The notes beneath the pieces are model-generated. The model was given only the letters and a program-made list of their open reading frames with translations. It was not told the DNA's origin and did not search any database. The translations under genes were made by a program, and so were the position numbers. Below, in pieces: positions 38,809-46,643 of a DNA stretch of 64,000 nt; the first letter of the stretch is position 1, and every line of letters begins with the position of its first letter. The stretch lies in contig NZ_JABWCU010000006.1 in assembly GCF_018491765.1 (NCBI RefSeq), positions 1 to 64,000 on the forward strand. The letters run 5' to 3'. This DNA is from Novosphingobium profundi. Its GTDB lineage: Bacteria; Pseudomonadota; Alphaproteobacteria; Sphingomonadales; Sphingomonadaceae.

Positions 38809-39783
38809 ATGATGTCGCGGCGCGCATATGCCCTTCTGGCGGCGCTCGTCCTGGTCGTTGCGATCGTGGGCTGGAACTTCGTGGGCGGCTGGTATGGATC
38901 CGGTCCGCTCGCGAAGGACGCCAGCTTCATCGTGCCGAGCGGGGCAAGCCTCTCGTCGGTGTCCGAAAAGCTGGAAGAGAAGGGTGTCGTCGCCTCGGCG
39001 GACGGCTTCGCCTTTCGCGCGCGGCTGTTCGGCGGTGGGCGCTCGATCAAGGCCGGGGAATTTTCCATCCCCGCGCACGCGAGCGCTTCGCGCGTCCTCT
39101 CGATCATAACCAGCGACGACGTGATCCGTCGCCAAGTGATGATCCCGGAGGGCATGCCCTCGGTGATGGTCTACGACCGTCTCAAGGCCCAGGAAGCGCT
39201 GACGGGCGAGATCACCGTGCCGGAAGAAGGCTCGGTCCTCCCGGCCACGTACGACATCCAGAAGGGCGAGACGCGCGAAGAAGTCCTGCGCCAGATGCAG
39301 GCGGCGATGAGCCGCGAGCTCAAGGAGCTCTGGGCCAAGCGCGCGTCTGGCCTGGTCGTCAAGACGCCCGAGGAAGCGCTCGTTCTGGCATCGATCGTCG
39401 AAAAGGAGACCGCCAAGCCCGAAGAGCGCACGGTGGTGGCGGGGCTCTATTCCAATCGGCTGCGCGAGGGGATGCTGCTCCAAGCGGACCCGACTATCAT
39501 CTATCCGATCACGCGTGGCAAGCCACTCGGCCGGCGCATTCGCCAGTCCGAGATACAGGCGATCAACGACTACAACACTTACACCATGGTCGGCCTGCCC
39601 AAGTACCCGATCTGCAATCCGGGCAAGGCCTCGATCGAGGCCGTGCTCCATCCCGCAGATACGGACGCACTCTACATGGTGGCCGATGGCAAGGGCGGGC
39701 ACGTCTTCGCCTCCACGCTCGCGCAGCACAACGAGAACGTGAAGAAATGGTTCGCGATCCGGCGCGCGCGCGGCGAAATCTGA
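38809..39783 (+). CDS. mltG: Endolytic murein transglycosylase MltG
   Basis: The 324-residue protein has one N-terminal membrane helix and a periplasmic YceG domain. The catalytic Glu lies in LASIVEKETAKPEERTVVAGLYSNRL. QADPTIIYPITRG, YNTYTMVGLPKYPICNPG and the ending VFASTLAQHNENVKKW are all family blocks. It cuts nascent glycan strands. Neighbouring fabF is the common partner. Confidence 0.95.
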   Translation: MMSRRAYALLAALVLVVAIVGWNFVGGWYGSGPLAKDASFIVPSGASLSSVSEKLEEKGVVASADGFAFRARLFGGGRSIKAGEFSIPAHASASRVLSIITSDDVIRRQVMIPEGMPSVMVYDRLKAQEALTGEITVPEEGSVLPATYDIQKGETREEVLRQMQAAMSRELKELWAKRASGLVVKTPEEALVLASIVEKETAKPEERTVVAGLYSNRLREGMLLQADPTIIYPITRGKPLGRRIRQSEIQAINDYNTYTMVGLPKYPICNPGKASIEAVLHPADTDALYMVADGKGGHVFASTLAQHNENVKKWFAIRRARGEI

Positions 39784-39835
39784 TCGGCCGTTTGCGCTTC
39801 GTAGCCAGCGTGTCCGCTCGCCCGGCGTCGCTCCG

Positions 39836-40378
39836 GTGAACCGCAGTGGGGAAGAGCTGGCGCGCGATCGTGCCCCCGGCGCTCCCTTGCTGGTGACCGC
39901 CGAACTTCCGGCCGATGTTCTCGCCTGGGCAGATGGCCTGCGCCAGGCCCATTTCCCCCCGGAACGCAACCGGCTGCGTGCCCACGTCACGCTGTTCCAC
40001 GCGCTTCCGCCTTCGGTTGAGGGCGAACTGGTCCAGGTGCTCAAGAGTCTTGCTCGCAGGCGCCCTCCCGAGGCCCGGACGGCGGGCCTCATGAAATTGG
40101 GCGGCGGGACGGCGATCGCGCTCGATTCGCCCGAAATGGTCGACCTGCACGCCGAAATTGCGGCCCGCATGCATGGCCTCCTGACCCGTCAGGACGCACA
40201 GCCCCTACGCCTCCACGTGACCATCCAGAACAAGGTTTCCTCCGCGCAGGCACAGGCCCTCCAGCGCGATCTGGCTGGTACGCTGCAGCCGCGTTCGTTC
40301 CGCTTCCGGGGCTTTGGCCTTTACGCCTGGGAGAAGGGATTGTGGCGTCCGCTCAAGCTCGTCACATTTCATGGCTGA
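39836..40378 (+). CDS. 2'-5' RNA ligase/2H phosphodiesterase-like protein
   Basis: The 180-residue protein has the two HxTx motifs of the 2H superfamily: RAHVTLFHAL (about residue 48) and RLHVTIQNKV (about residue 127). The start is GTG at 39836. Related enzymes hydrolyse 2',3'-cyclic phosphates of RNA ends. The natural substrate here is unknown. It is the last core gene before tRNA-Met. Confidence 0.85.
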   Translation: MNRSGEELARDRAPGAPLLVTAELPADVLAWADGLRQAHFPPERNRLRAHVTLFHALPPSVEGELVQVLKSLARRRPPEARTAGLMKLGGGTAIALDSPEMVDLHAEIAARMHGLLTRQDAQPLRLHVTIQNKVSSAQAQALQRDLAGTLQPRSFRFRGFGLYAWEKGLWRPLKLVTFHG

Positions 40379-40486
40379 TTTGCATTTTTCGGTGTTGACC
40401 AATCGGAAACGCCCCCCTAAAGGCACGCACCTGCCCCGCAGACGCGGGGTTCCAGATCAGGTCGAACGTTGTATCGACCATGGTAT

Positions 40487-40563
40487 GGCGGAGTAGCTCA
40501 GCTGGTTAGAGCAGCGGAATCATAATCCGCGTGTCGGGGGTTCGAGTCCCTCCTCCGCTACCA
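40487..40563 (+). tRNA. tRNA-Met (CAT), elongator type
   Basis: The 77-base cloverleaf has acceptor GGCGGAG with CTCCGCT (terminal G-T), anticodon arm GCGGA-ATCATAA-TCCGC, TTCGAGT in the T loop, and encoded CCA. It lacks the C1-A72 mismatch and the three G-C anticodon-stem pairs of initiator tRNA, so it is elongator Met; tRNA-Ile with lysidine is less likely. The integrase gene starts 201 bp downstream, so its 3' end is the probable attachment site. Confidence 0.95.
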
Positions 40564-40688
40564 TACCCCATTTTCAGACGTTGTCCGCGCTAGTCCAGAA
40601 CAAGCCGGCAGCGTCTTTTTTCTTTTTAAAATCAATTATTTTTCCCGGTTGTCCGCGTGCGCCGACGTCCGAGCGCGTTCGGCTGCGT

Positions 40689-40763
40689 TTGGGGGTGTCG
40701 GTTTGAATTTTCGCCGAATCTGGGGGTACCATCGCCGCATACCCCACAACGGCGATACCCCCA
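40689..40763. promoter_or_regulatory. Cluster of related GGGGT-type repeats upstream of the integrase gene
   Basis: TGGGGGTACCATCGCCG (40721-40737) and CGGCGATACCCCCA (40750-40763) form an inverted repeat that is perfect except for a three-base insert. Between them CATACCCCAC gives another inverted half-site, and TTGGGGGTGTCGG at about 40689-40701 is a direct one. Four related sites immediately before an integrase start codon suggest integrase arm-type sites or an autoregulatory operator. Its function is inferred from position. Confidence 0.5.
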
Positions 40764-40764
40764 C

Positions 40765-42090
40765 ATGGCACTCAAGGAACTCGAGGTGAAATATGCGGCC
40801 GTCCGGCCGCGCCCCTACAAGCTTTCGGACGGGGGTGGGCTGCATGTGCTCGTCCAGCCCAACGGCTCGAAGCTATGGCGGATGAAATACCGCTTCGCGG
40901 GCAAGGAGAAGCTGCTGAGCTTCGGCAAGTACCCCGAGGTCTCCCTCGCGGTCGCCCGTGCGCGCAGGGATGTGGCGCGGGGGCTGCTCGCCGAGGGGCG
41001 CGATCCTGGCGTCGAGATCGCTGCGGAGGTCCAGGTCAGGACGAACACTTTCGAGACAGTGGCGCGCAAGTGGCACGCGAATAGAGAAGGGGGGCTGGAC
41101 GATGCGCACGCCAGGCGTGTGCTGAGTCGAATGGAGCGGGACGTCTTCCCGATGCTGGGCGCAAAGCCGATAACCCAGATCACCGCTCCCGAGATCCTGG
41201 CCATGATCCGTAAGATTGAAGAGCGTGGGGCTCTCGATATTAGTCGCCGGGCCAAACAATGCGTGGGGCAGGTCTTCCGTTTCGCGATTGCCAACGGCTG
41301 GGCGCAAGACGATCCTTCGGTTCACCTTGCGGGAGCGCTCAAACCTCGGCCGCGTGTTAAGCACATGTCTCGTGTTCCGCTCAAGGAACTGCCCCAATTG
41401 CTGCGGGCCATCGCTTCCTACGATGGCGAAGAGAACCCGCGCTGCCAGTCGCTTACGCGCGACGCCCTGATGTTCACCATGATGACGTGGGCGCGGACGA
41501 GTGAGGTGCGATTCGCTGCATGGAATGAATTCGAGGATTTGGAGGGAAGCGAACCTCTCTGGCGCGTCCCGGCTGAACGCATGAAGATGGGGCGCGAGCA
41601 TCTCGTACCCTTGCCGAGGCAGGCCGTCGCACTGCTGCACCGTCGCCGCTCAGCAAGCGAAAGCGAGTTCGTCTTCCCCGGTCCGAAGCCCGGTCAGCCG
41701 ATTTCCGAGAACACCATGATTTATGCCTGCTATCGCATGGGTTATCGGCGCCGGCAGACGGTTCACGGCTTCCGAGGACTGGCATCGACCTGGGCTAACG
41801 AAACGGAAGGTTACAGCTCCGATTGGATCGAGATGGCTCTGGCGCATTCGGAAACCAACTCGGTGAGGGGGGCATACAACAGCGCGCTCTATATTTCCTC
41901 GCGGCGGCGCATGCTTCAGGACTGGGCGGACATGATCGATGGCGCAACCACGAGGAAAGCGAGGTCCGGCTCGCCCAAAAGCAACCGCTGTAGTGAGCCT
42001 AGAAGCGCACCTGCGGCTGAGGTGCGGCCGCCCCAGGGCAAGCCCAAGCCCTTTTTGCGGCTAGTCTCGACGAATGGGAAGCGACACTGA
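40765..42090 (+). CDS. P4-type tyrosine site-specific integrase
   Basis: This roughly 441-residue integrase has the DUF4102-type arm-binding N-terminus (YKLSDGGGLHVLVQPNGSKLWRMKYR, FGKYPEVSLAVARARRD). A SAM-like core-binding domain and the catalytic domain follow. The first catalytic Arg is in WARTSEVRF, H-x-x-R in VHGFRGLAST, the second His in LAHSETNS and the nucleophile Tyr in GAYNSALY. All are intact. The last 40 residues are a basic, Pro-rich extension. Position next to tRNA-Met fits integration in a tRNA 3' end. Confidence 0.92.
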   Translation: MALKELEVKYAAVRPRPYKLSDGGGLHVLVQPNGSKLWRMKYRFAGKEKLLSFGKYPEVSLAVARARRDVARGLLAEGRDPGVEIAAEVQVRTNTFETVARKWHANREGGLDDAHARRVLSRMERDVFPMLGAKPITQITAPEILAMIRKIEERGALDISRRAKQCVGQVFRFAIANGWAQDDPSVHLAGALKPRPRVKHMSRVPLKELPQLLRAIASYDGEENPRCQSLTRDALMFTMMTWARTSEVRFAAWNEFEDLEGSEPLWRVPAERMKMGREHLVPLPRQAVALLHRRRSASESEFVFPGPKPGQPISENTMIYACYRMGYRRRQTVHGFRGLASTWANETEGYSSDWIEMALAHSETNSVRGAYNSALYISSRRRMLQDWADMIDGATTRKARSGSPKSNRCSEPRSAPAAEVRPPQGKPKPFLRLVSTNGKRH

Positions 42091-42311
42091 AAGGCGACGG
42101 CTTTTCTCTCCGCGTGAGTGCGCTGGTCAATTCGAGGGCCGTCAGTGGCCGCGATGGGCCGATTGGCGAACGACAGGTTTGGAATTTCGTTGCGAGGATA
42201 GCTGACGCTCACGATGGCTAAAGGAGCGTCCTGAATCACTTCCTGTCGAGCTTCTATTTCCGTTGTCGCGTAATTCGGAAACTCAATTCGCGAAATTGTC
42301 TTGGCATCCTC

Positions 42312-42476
42312 GTGGTATTATCAATCGTATGCGTTCGGCGCAATCGAGAGCAGGCGGCGGACTTGGCCAACATCCTTGGCGCGGCCATCGCAAAACTCCT
42401 ACCGGTTACGATGGGGAAACAAGTCAGCGCCAAGCCTGATACCCTCGGAGGGTCAGATTTAAGAGGTATGGTATAA
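42312..42476 (+). CDS. Possible small ORF in the gap after the integrase
   Basis: The 420-bp gap after the integrase (42091-42510) holds one weak candidate. It is a GTG-started frame of about 54 residues containing REQAADLANILGAAIAKLLP and ending SDLRGMV. It has protein-like composition but no clear ribosome binding site and no recognised family. The rest of the gap shows nothing I can support. Confidence 0.2.
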   Translation: MVLSIVCVRRNREQAADLANILGAAIAKLLPVTMGKQVSAKPDTLGGSDLRGMV

Positions 42477-42510
42477 GGCGGATGACTCCCGTCCGAAGCC
42501 CCCCCCTTGC

Positions 42511-43767
42511 TCAACCCGACGGCGAACACCCCATCCTGTTCAGAACTTCCTCGATTAATTTCTGCCTCTGAATCAGAAAGTAGATACCCGCTTCCTGGAC
42601 TTCGCAATGCGCTTTGATGGATTGCCAAACCTGCCCAATTTTCATGGAATTCAACGCGAACTTTCTTTGGGCAATCCCTTCCTCACCAGTTTTATACAGG
42701 CTTTTCATCGCGGCGACGTCAATATCGGGGGTTGCGGCGAACGTCTCTTGGAGGTTCCGTAGCAATTGCTCGGTGTCGCTCGCCACCATCTTTGCATGCA
42801 GCGCTTTGAGTGCACCATCCGCCTGTTGCGCGGCAAGCGCGGTGTCCAGTTCCGCGATCGCGCATGAAAATTGAGCCCGGCGGGAGTCGTCAATCTTCTG
42901 GATAGCGGCGTCAGCGCTAAGGATCATAAGCAGCAGGCCAAAGTAGGTCGTCTGCCGCTCTAACTCGGCTTCAGGAAAATCCTTTAAAACACGCTCTGCA
43001 ATTGGAAGGACAGCTTTTGCATATCGTTGGAATATTTCTGTCTGTGGAGACGACGGCGTCAGGGCATAGTCACCGTCCAAGGCACTCATCTGCTCGATGT
43101 TTCTAGGCGCCATTTCTGCATGGAAGACCTGATTTGTAACATCGACTAGACCATCTAGGCTCTCTAAGATTGCCGGTGTCGTTTTTTCGATCGGCACGCC
43201 GGAAAATTCGTCCGCGCCCGCCTTTAGGAAAGCTTGGGCCACGAAGGCCGAGCAGAAAGTCCCGTTATCGCTGATTTTTGCTACAGCAGAATCGTCAGAG
43301 CGCAGACTTTGCATAGCTTGCCTAAACGAGTATTCGCGTCCGATCCCCTGCTGCGCGTAGGCAGCGGCCCTCCTCGCCAATCCTTCATTTCGATGACGAA
43401 GAATGCGCACGTTTTCAAGCGCGTGCGCGAAGCAGTTGACTAGAGATAATGAACTTACGCCTTCGCTGATAGCTTCAGTAAGCGTGGGCGGGCTCGTGCA
43501 TATTAGCGCGTGGCTGAAACGACTTCCGGTCGCTTCGCATATACGTTGGGAAATGCCCCTTGAGCGCTCATCCGTCGACTCCACGCTGGAGGTTAAAACG
43601 ATATCGCCGGGACGGAAAAGTGAAACGTCCGGCAAGAAGACCGTGCGTCCGTCATAATCGGGATCATAATCAATAGCGTCCACATTTCTCTCGTTTTCTG
43701 CACAACTAAACGAGCCAAGTGGGGGATCACACGGCGATTGACAACACCGAAATAAATTTATCATCAT
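42511..43767 (-). CDS. Permuted NlpC/P60-like (YiiX/C92-type) hydrolase with helical C-terminal domain
   Basis: This 418-residue protein begins with a papain-like fold in permuted order: FRPGDIVL, then His86 in RFSHALI, an acidic position in TLTEAISEGV, and Cys172 in NGTFCSAFVAQAF. This His-before-Cys order is that of YiiX/YaeF-type amidases, which cut peptidoglycan-like or acyl-lipid bonds. The C-terminal 200 residues are helical and not recognised. No signal peptide is visible, so a cytoplasmic target is possible. The start is unsure: the first ATG pair has no ribosome binding site, and a GTG about 28 codons in is an alternative. It is divergent from the lipoprotein gene. Confidence 0.7.
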   Translation of the reverse strand: MMINLFRCCQSPCDPPLGSFSCAENERNVDAIDYDPDYDGRTVFLPDVSLFRPGDIVLTSSVESTDERSRGISQRICEATGSRFSHALICTSPPTLTEAISEGVSSLSLVNCFAHALENVRILRHRNEGLARRAAAYAQQGIGREYSFRQAMQSLRSDDSAVAKISDNGTFCSAFVAQAFLKAGADEFSGVPIEKTTPAILESLDGLVDVTNQVFHAEMAPRNIEQMSALDGDYALTPSSPQTEIFQRYAKAVLPIAERVLKDFPEAELERQTTYFGLLLMILSADAAIQKIDDSRRAQFSCAIAELDTALAAQQADGALKALHAKMVASDTEQLLRNLQETFAATPDIDVAAMKSLYKTGEEGIAQRKFALNSMKIGQVWQSIKAHCEVQEAGIYFLIQRQKLIEEVLNRMGCSPSG

Positions 43768-43806
43768 CGCGCGATGAAATTTGCAATAATTATTTATACT
43801 CGATAG

Positions 43807-43820
43807 AAAAAACGTTTTTT
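43807..43820. repeat. A6CG-T6 perfect palindrome in the AT-rich divergent gap
   Basis: AAAAAACGTTTTTT is self-complementary and lies 40 bp upstream of the hydrolase start. A-tracts bend DNA, and this may be a promoter element or a hairpin. The surrounding 43,768-44,054 gap is much richer in A+T than the rest of the window. Confidence 0.5.
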
Positions 43821-43902
43821 TGCAGGCAATGCATGAGGTAGTGTTGAGTTAGTTTTACCGCAATACGCAAATCGCTATCACCATCAGTCAGATGCAAACA
43901 CT

Positions 43903-43940
43903 TCCGAAATGGATCGATCCTCATGAATATCCATTTCGGA
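43903..43940. repeat. 12-bp perfect inverted repeat in the divergent gap
   Basis: TCCGAAATGGAT (43903-43914) and ATCCATTTCGGA (43929-43940) are exact inverted copies with a 14-base spacer. There is no T run, so it is unlikely to be a terminator. It sits midway between the divergent hydrolase and lipoprotein genes and could bind a dimeric regulator serving both. Confidence 0.6.
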
Positions 43941-43989
43941 CAATATAGCAATGATCTGGATGTGACTATGATATAGCCTGACAGTATAT

Positions 43990-44027
43990 TTAGCTTGCCG
44001 GCCTTAATCCCTTATACTAAATTAAGG
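43990..44027 (+). promoter_or_regulatory. Candidate promoter with overlapping inverted repeat for the lipoprotein gene
   Basis: TATACT at 44013-44018 is a good -10 box; a weak -35 (TTAGCT) lies 17 bases upstream. CCTTAAT (44002-44008) and ATTAAGG (44021-44027) form a perfect inverted repeat around the -10. The layout would let a regulator block the promoter. The ATG of the lipoprotein gene is 37 bases after the -10. Confidence 0.4.
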
Positions 44028-44054
44028 TTTCATCAGTGGCATTAGGGGGGGGGC

Positions 44055-45470
44055 ATGATGAAGTTTGGTGTATTGGGGCTAAGCTGTGTCTTTTTGGTAT
44101 CCGGTTGCGCATTTCCAACCCATGTCCAGCGATTTGGCGTAGAGTATAATGAAGCATTGGCTTCAATGGCCAATGAACAGACCATGCTGAATATCTTGCG
44201 GGCAAGCAAGGGAATGCCCACGCATTTCACATCCGTTAGCCGGTTTACCGGAACGCTCTCCATGAAAGCGACTGGGAGCATGAACGGCCAGTTGCGGGGA
44301 TCGGGCCTTACCCAAAGCGAAACCGGCGGCAACAGCCTCTCCACAGCAACGACTGCCGGCACCAGTCTGGCTCCGGCAGGGCTCACAACAAACAATAGCG
44401 TAGTGACTACGCCCGCCTCCACGTCTTCAATCGTCAGCGGGATTGCCGAAGGGGTCGATGTCTACACTCCCCAGATCGGCGGTGAACTCAACTCTGGGAC
44501 CGCGTTCGACGTCCAGGTATTCGACCAGCAGAAGTTCTATCAGGGCATCCTGTCGGCAGTGCCATTCTCTACCGTCGAAATGCTCATAAATCAGGGGTTC
44601 GAAGCAGATCTTATAGCCAACCTCCTGATCGCACGGATCGATCTTTATCGGGAGGACCCGACGGTAAAAGATAAGAAAATTGGCGATGCAATCGCGAGTA
44701 TCCGGAACGATGCCAGCGATCGCGCGCGATTCCAGGCCATCATCGATTGCAACGCGCTCGACGTGGCAGACATGCGCGGCTCGGCCACCAAGATTGCCCC
44801 GATTTCCCGCCTGGATCTCAGCACAGCGGCCGGCAAGGACCGCATTACCCTCGAGCAACTGGCCCTGTTTGATGGGGAAAAATTCGGTTTGTCCGATCCA
44901 GAAGGAATCAGCGCTGACGGAAAAACGGATGCGACCGTCTATGTGGTAAAGCCTGGCGCGAAGAGCCGTATGCCCAAGCTGGTCCTGCGAAGCTGTGATG
45001 GAGTGCCGCAACCCGCCTCCGCACTTGCGGTACCCTCAGAATATCAGGCCGAAGCGCAATATCTCGGCGATAACTACGCGCTGGTAGGCACGGTCGTAAA
45101 TGGCGTGGCCGAAAGGCAGAGGGCCAAAGTGGTTGTAGAACTGGTGTTCAGATCGCCGGAGGCGGTGCTGCGCGCCGTAGGCGAAATGGTGAGGCACCAG
45201 GGCCTGCTTGCTACCCCCACATTGGCTGTCTGCGCCGATGGGACGACCAACTGCGCCGGCGAGCAGAAAGAAAGGGTTGCGCTGTTTCAAGTCGAGAAAA
45301 AGCGGGACCGGTCAGCGCTGCTCGCTGTTCGGTTCATGGACCATGATTACAGCATTCCAGAAAGCGGATTTCGGTCGATGCAGATCGTCACGATCATCCA
45401 GCAGCTCATTAACCTTCAGAAGGAATCCTCCGAACGCGCCTTGAGCATTCCGGTGCGCGCGGTGCCTTGA
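44055..45470 (+). CDS. Unrecognised lipoprotein, 471 residues
   Basis: The N-terminus is a lipoprotein signal with lipobox LVSGC and lipidated Cys18. NEALASMANEQTMLNILRASKGMPTHFTSVSRFTGTLS follows. Then comes a Ser/Thr/Gly-rich, probably exposed region (about 70-140), a helical middle (FYQGILSAVPFSTVEMLINQGFEADLIANLL) and a mixed C-terminal domain containing RSPEAVLRAVGEMVRHQ. I do not recognise a named family. A run of nine G just before the start may act as the ribosome binding site and is a slippage-prone tract. A small gene follows after 22 bp. Confidence 0.75.
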   Translation: MMKFGVLGLSCVFLVSGCAFPTHVQRFGVEYNEALASMANEQTMLNILRASKGMPTHFTSVSRFTGTLSMKATGSMNGQLRGSGLTQSETGGNSLSTATTAGTSLAPAGLTTNNSVVTTPASTSSIVSGIAEGVDVYTPQIGGELNSGTAFDVQVFDQQKFYQGILSAVPFSTVEMLINQGFEADLIANLLIARIDLYREDPTVKDKKIGDAIASIRNDASDRARFQAIIDCNALDVADMRGSATKIAPISRLDLSTAAGKDRITLEQLALFDGEKFGLSDPEGISADGKTDATVYVVKPGAKSRMPKLVLRSCDGVPQPASALAVPSEYQAEAQYLGDNYALVGTVVNGVAERQRAKVVVELVFRSPEAVLRAVGEMVRHQGLLATPTLAVCADGTTNCAGEQKERVALFQVEKKRDRSALLAVRFMDHDYSIPESGFRSMQIVTIIQQLINLQKESSERALSIPVRAVP

Positions 45471-45492
45471 TTTGCCAGCAAGGGGAAAACCA

Positions 45493-45708
45493 ATGTCGAA
45501 ACCAACTATAGCTGAAATCGATGTTCAGGCGCTTCAAACCAAACAACGGCATGACATGATGTTGGCCATGCCGCCTAAAGACGGCTTTTGCCGGTTCTAC
45601 GGCGATTATGTGGCGGTGGGAAAGAAGGCCCGCTTCGACGGAAAGCTTCACACATGTGTCGCAACCGAGCGGTTCGAACCCGACGATGAGGAGCTTCCGG
45701 GCTCGTGA
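45493..45708 (+). CDS. Small hypothetical protein downstream of the lipoprotein gene
   Basis: This 71-residue soluble protein (MSKPTIAEIDVQALQTKQRH, FCRFYGDYVAVGKKARFDGK) has two cysteines and an acidic end (EPDDEELPGS). AGGGG lies about nine bases before the ATG. It is probably co-transcribed with the lipoprotein gene. Function unknown. Confidence 0.6.
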   Translation: MSKPTIAEIDVQALQTKQRHDMMLAMPPKDGFCRFYGDYVAVGKKARFDGKLHTCVATERFEPDDEELPGS

Positions 45709-45736
45709 TCAGGCGAGCGTAAGCGATCAATGGGGC

Positions 45737-45762
45737 AAGGAGGGGGAGCTCCGCCTCCCTTC
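45737..45762. terminator. Hairpin between convergent genes, possible terminator
   Basis: AAGGAGGGGGAG and CTCCGCCTCCCTT pair through a stem with one bulge and one mismatch around GAGCTC. It lies between the small plus-strand gene and the minus-strand HU gene. There is no long T run, so function as a terminator is uncertain. Confidence 0.4.
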
Positions 45763-45770
45763 GCACTAAA

Positions 45771-46045
45771 TCAGCCGTTCAGGCGATCCTTGACAGTCTT
45801 GGCCGGCGTGAAGCCGAGCTTCTTGGCTGCGGCAATAGTGATGGTTGTGCCGGTGGAAGGATTACGGCCCTCACGCTCGGGGGGGGGCTTCACCTTGAAT
45901 TTCCCGAAGTCATTGATCGCGATTTCTTCGTCGTTGGCTGCCGCGTCGGTGATGGCGGCGAAAACGGCGTCGACCGCCTTGCGCGCGTCTGCCTTCGTCA
46001 AGCCATTAGCCGCGCGAGGGCGTCTGCCAGTTCAGCATTATTCAT
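45771..46045 (-). pseudogene. HU-family DNA-binding protein gene with N-terminal frameshift
   Basis: From about residue 14 on, the frame encodes a standard HU protein (LTKADARKAVDAVFAAITDA, IAINDFGKFKVKPPPEREGRNPSTG, KKLGFTPAKTVKDRLNG). The expected first residues (MNNAELADALA) start at the ATG 46045 but lie in another frame, which stops at 45998. The frame changes in a GCGCG stretch near 46011-46016. Either the gene is broken, a base was miscalled, or a shorter protein starts at the TTG 46001 without the first helix. It lies 25 bp after the rloB-like gene, so it may be the last gene of that operon. Confidence 0.7.
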
Positions 46046-46070
46046 CGAAGTTCCTTTCTGCTAAAAGTAA

Positions 46071-46643
46071 TTAGGCCTCGATAAGGCCGATTTTGGCAAG
46101 AAGGCCAGCGAGGGCCCCTTCAACCGCTGCTGCTCGTGCGATCGCCTCATGGTCGATCCGGTCTGCAAGCCGCACCGCCGGCATACCCTTACGATAGCCA
46201 GGCCAAGCCTGCGAAAGCGCAGCGATCGCAAGGTTGGTGCTGCCGGGCCGCCGCTGCGCGCAGCCATCGAGGTGCCGAAGAAGCAAAGCCTCATGGCAAG
46301 TGTGCTGCCAGATCAAACCCAGGCCGGCCTTGTTGGCCGCAGGAGCGATGCGGGCGTCCCGGTCAGGGCTGATGCCCAGCTTGTCATCATCAAGCAGAAT
46401 GAAGCGCCCCTCGAACGCCCCGTGGCGCTTTTCCCGTTCAGCGGCACGTTTGATCGCCAGGTCCACGAGTGACGAGGGGTCTCCACCGCCCGGTTGTAGC
46501 AGGACAGCATCGAGATGCACGGCGAGGTGCTGCGTCTCCGCAAGCCGGGTCAGCAGCGCGACATAGCCCTGTTCGCTTTCGCCCTCGCAGCCCACGAAAA
46601 TACGGCGGCGCTGCGGGACGACCTTGCGCTTCTGGCGGCTCAT
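46071..46643 (-). CDS. RloB-like TOPRIM-fold protein
   Basis: This 190-residue protein starts with a basic stretch. FVGCEGESEQGYVALL (Glu20, Glu22) and RFILLDDDKLGI (Asp85-87) then give the Glu/DxD pattern of TOPRIM-type nucleases in the RloB family. AIARAAAVEGALAGLL closes it. RloB genes pair with an AAA ATPase in defence loci such as AbiL, and the layout recalls PARIS (AriA-AriB). Here the start overlaps the ATPase stop by ATGA, so the two are co-translated. A nuclease role is inferred. Confidence 0.8.
   Translation of the reverse strand: MSRQKRKVVPQRRRIFVGCEGESEQGYVALLTRLAETQHLAVHLDAVLLQPGGGDPSSLVDLAIKRAAEREKRHGAFEGRFILLDDDKLGISPDRDARIAPAANKAGLGLIWQHTCHEALLLRHLDGCAQRRPGSTNLAIAALSQAWPGYRKGMPAVRLADRIDHEAIARAAAVEGALAGLLAKIGLIEA

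Noticed and set aside
38554..40170. 538-codon frame antisense to fabF and mltG
   Set aside because: Shadow of certain genes; low-complexity Arg-rich product.
40487..40563. Initiator tRNA-fMet or tRNA-Ile (lysidine) for the CAT anticodon
   Set aside because: No C1-A72 mismatch and no three G-C pairs in the anticodon stem; the overall sequence fits elongator tRNA-Met of alphaproteobacteria.
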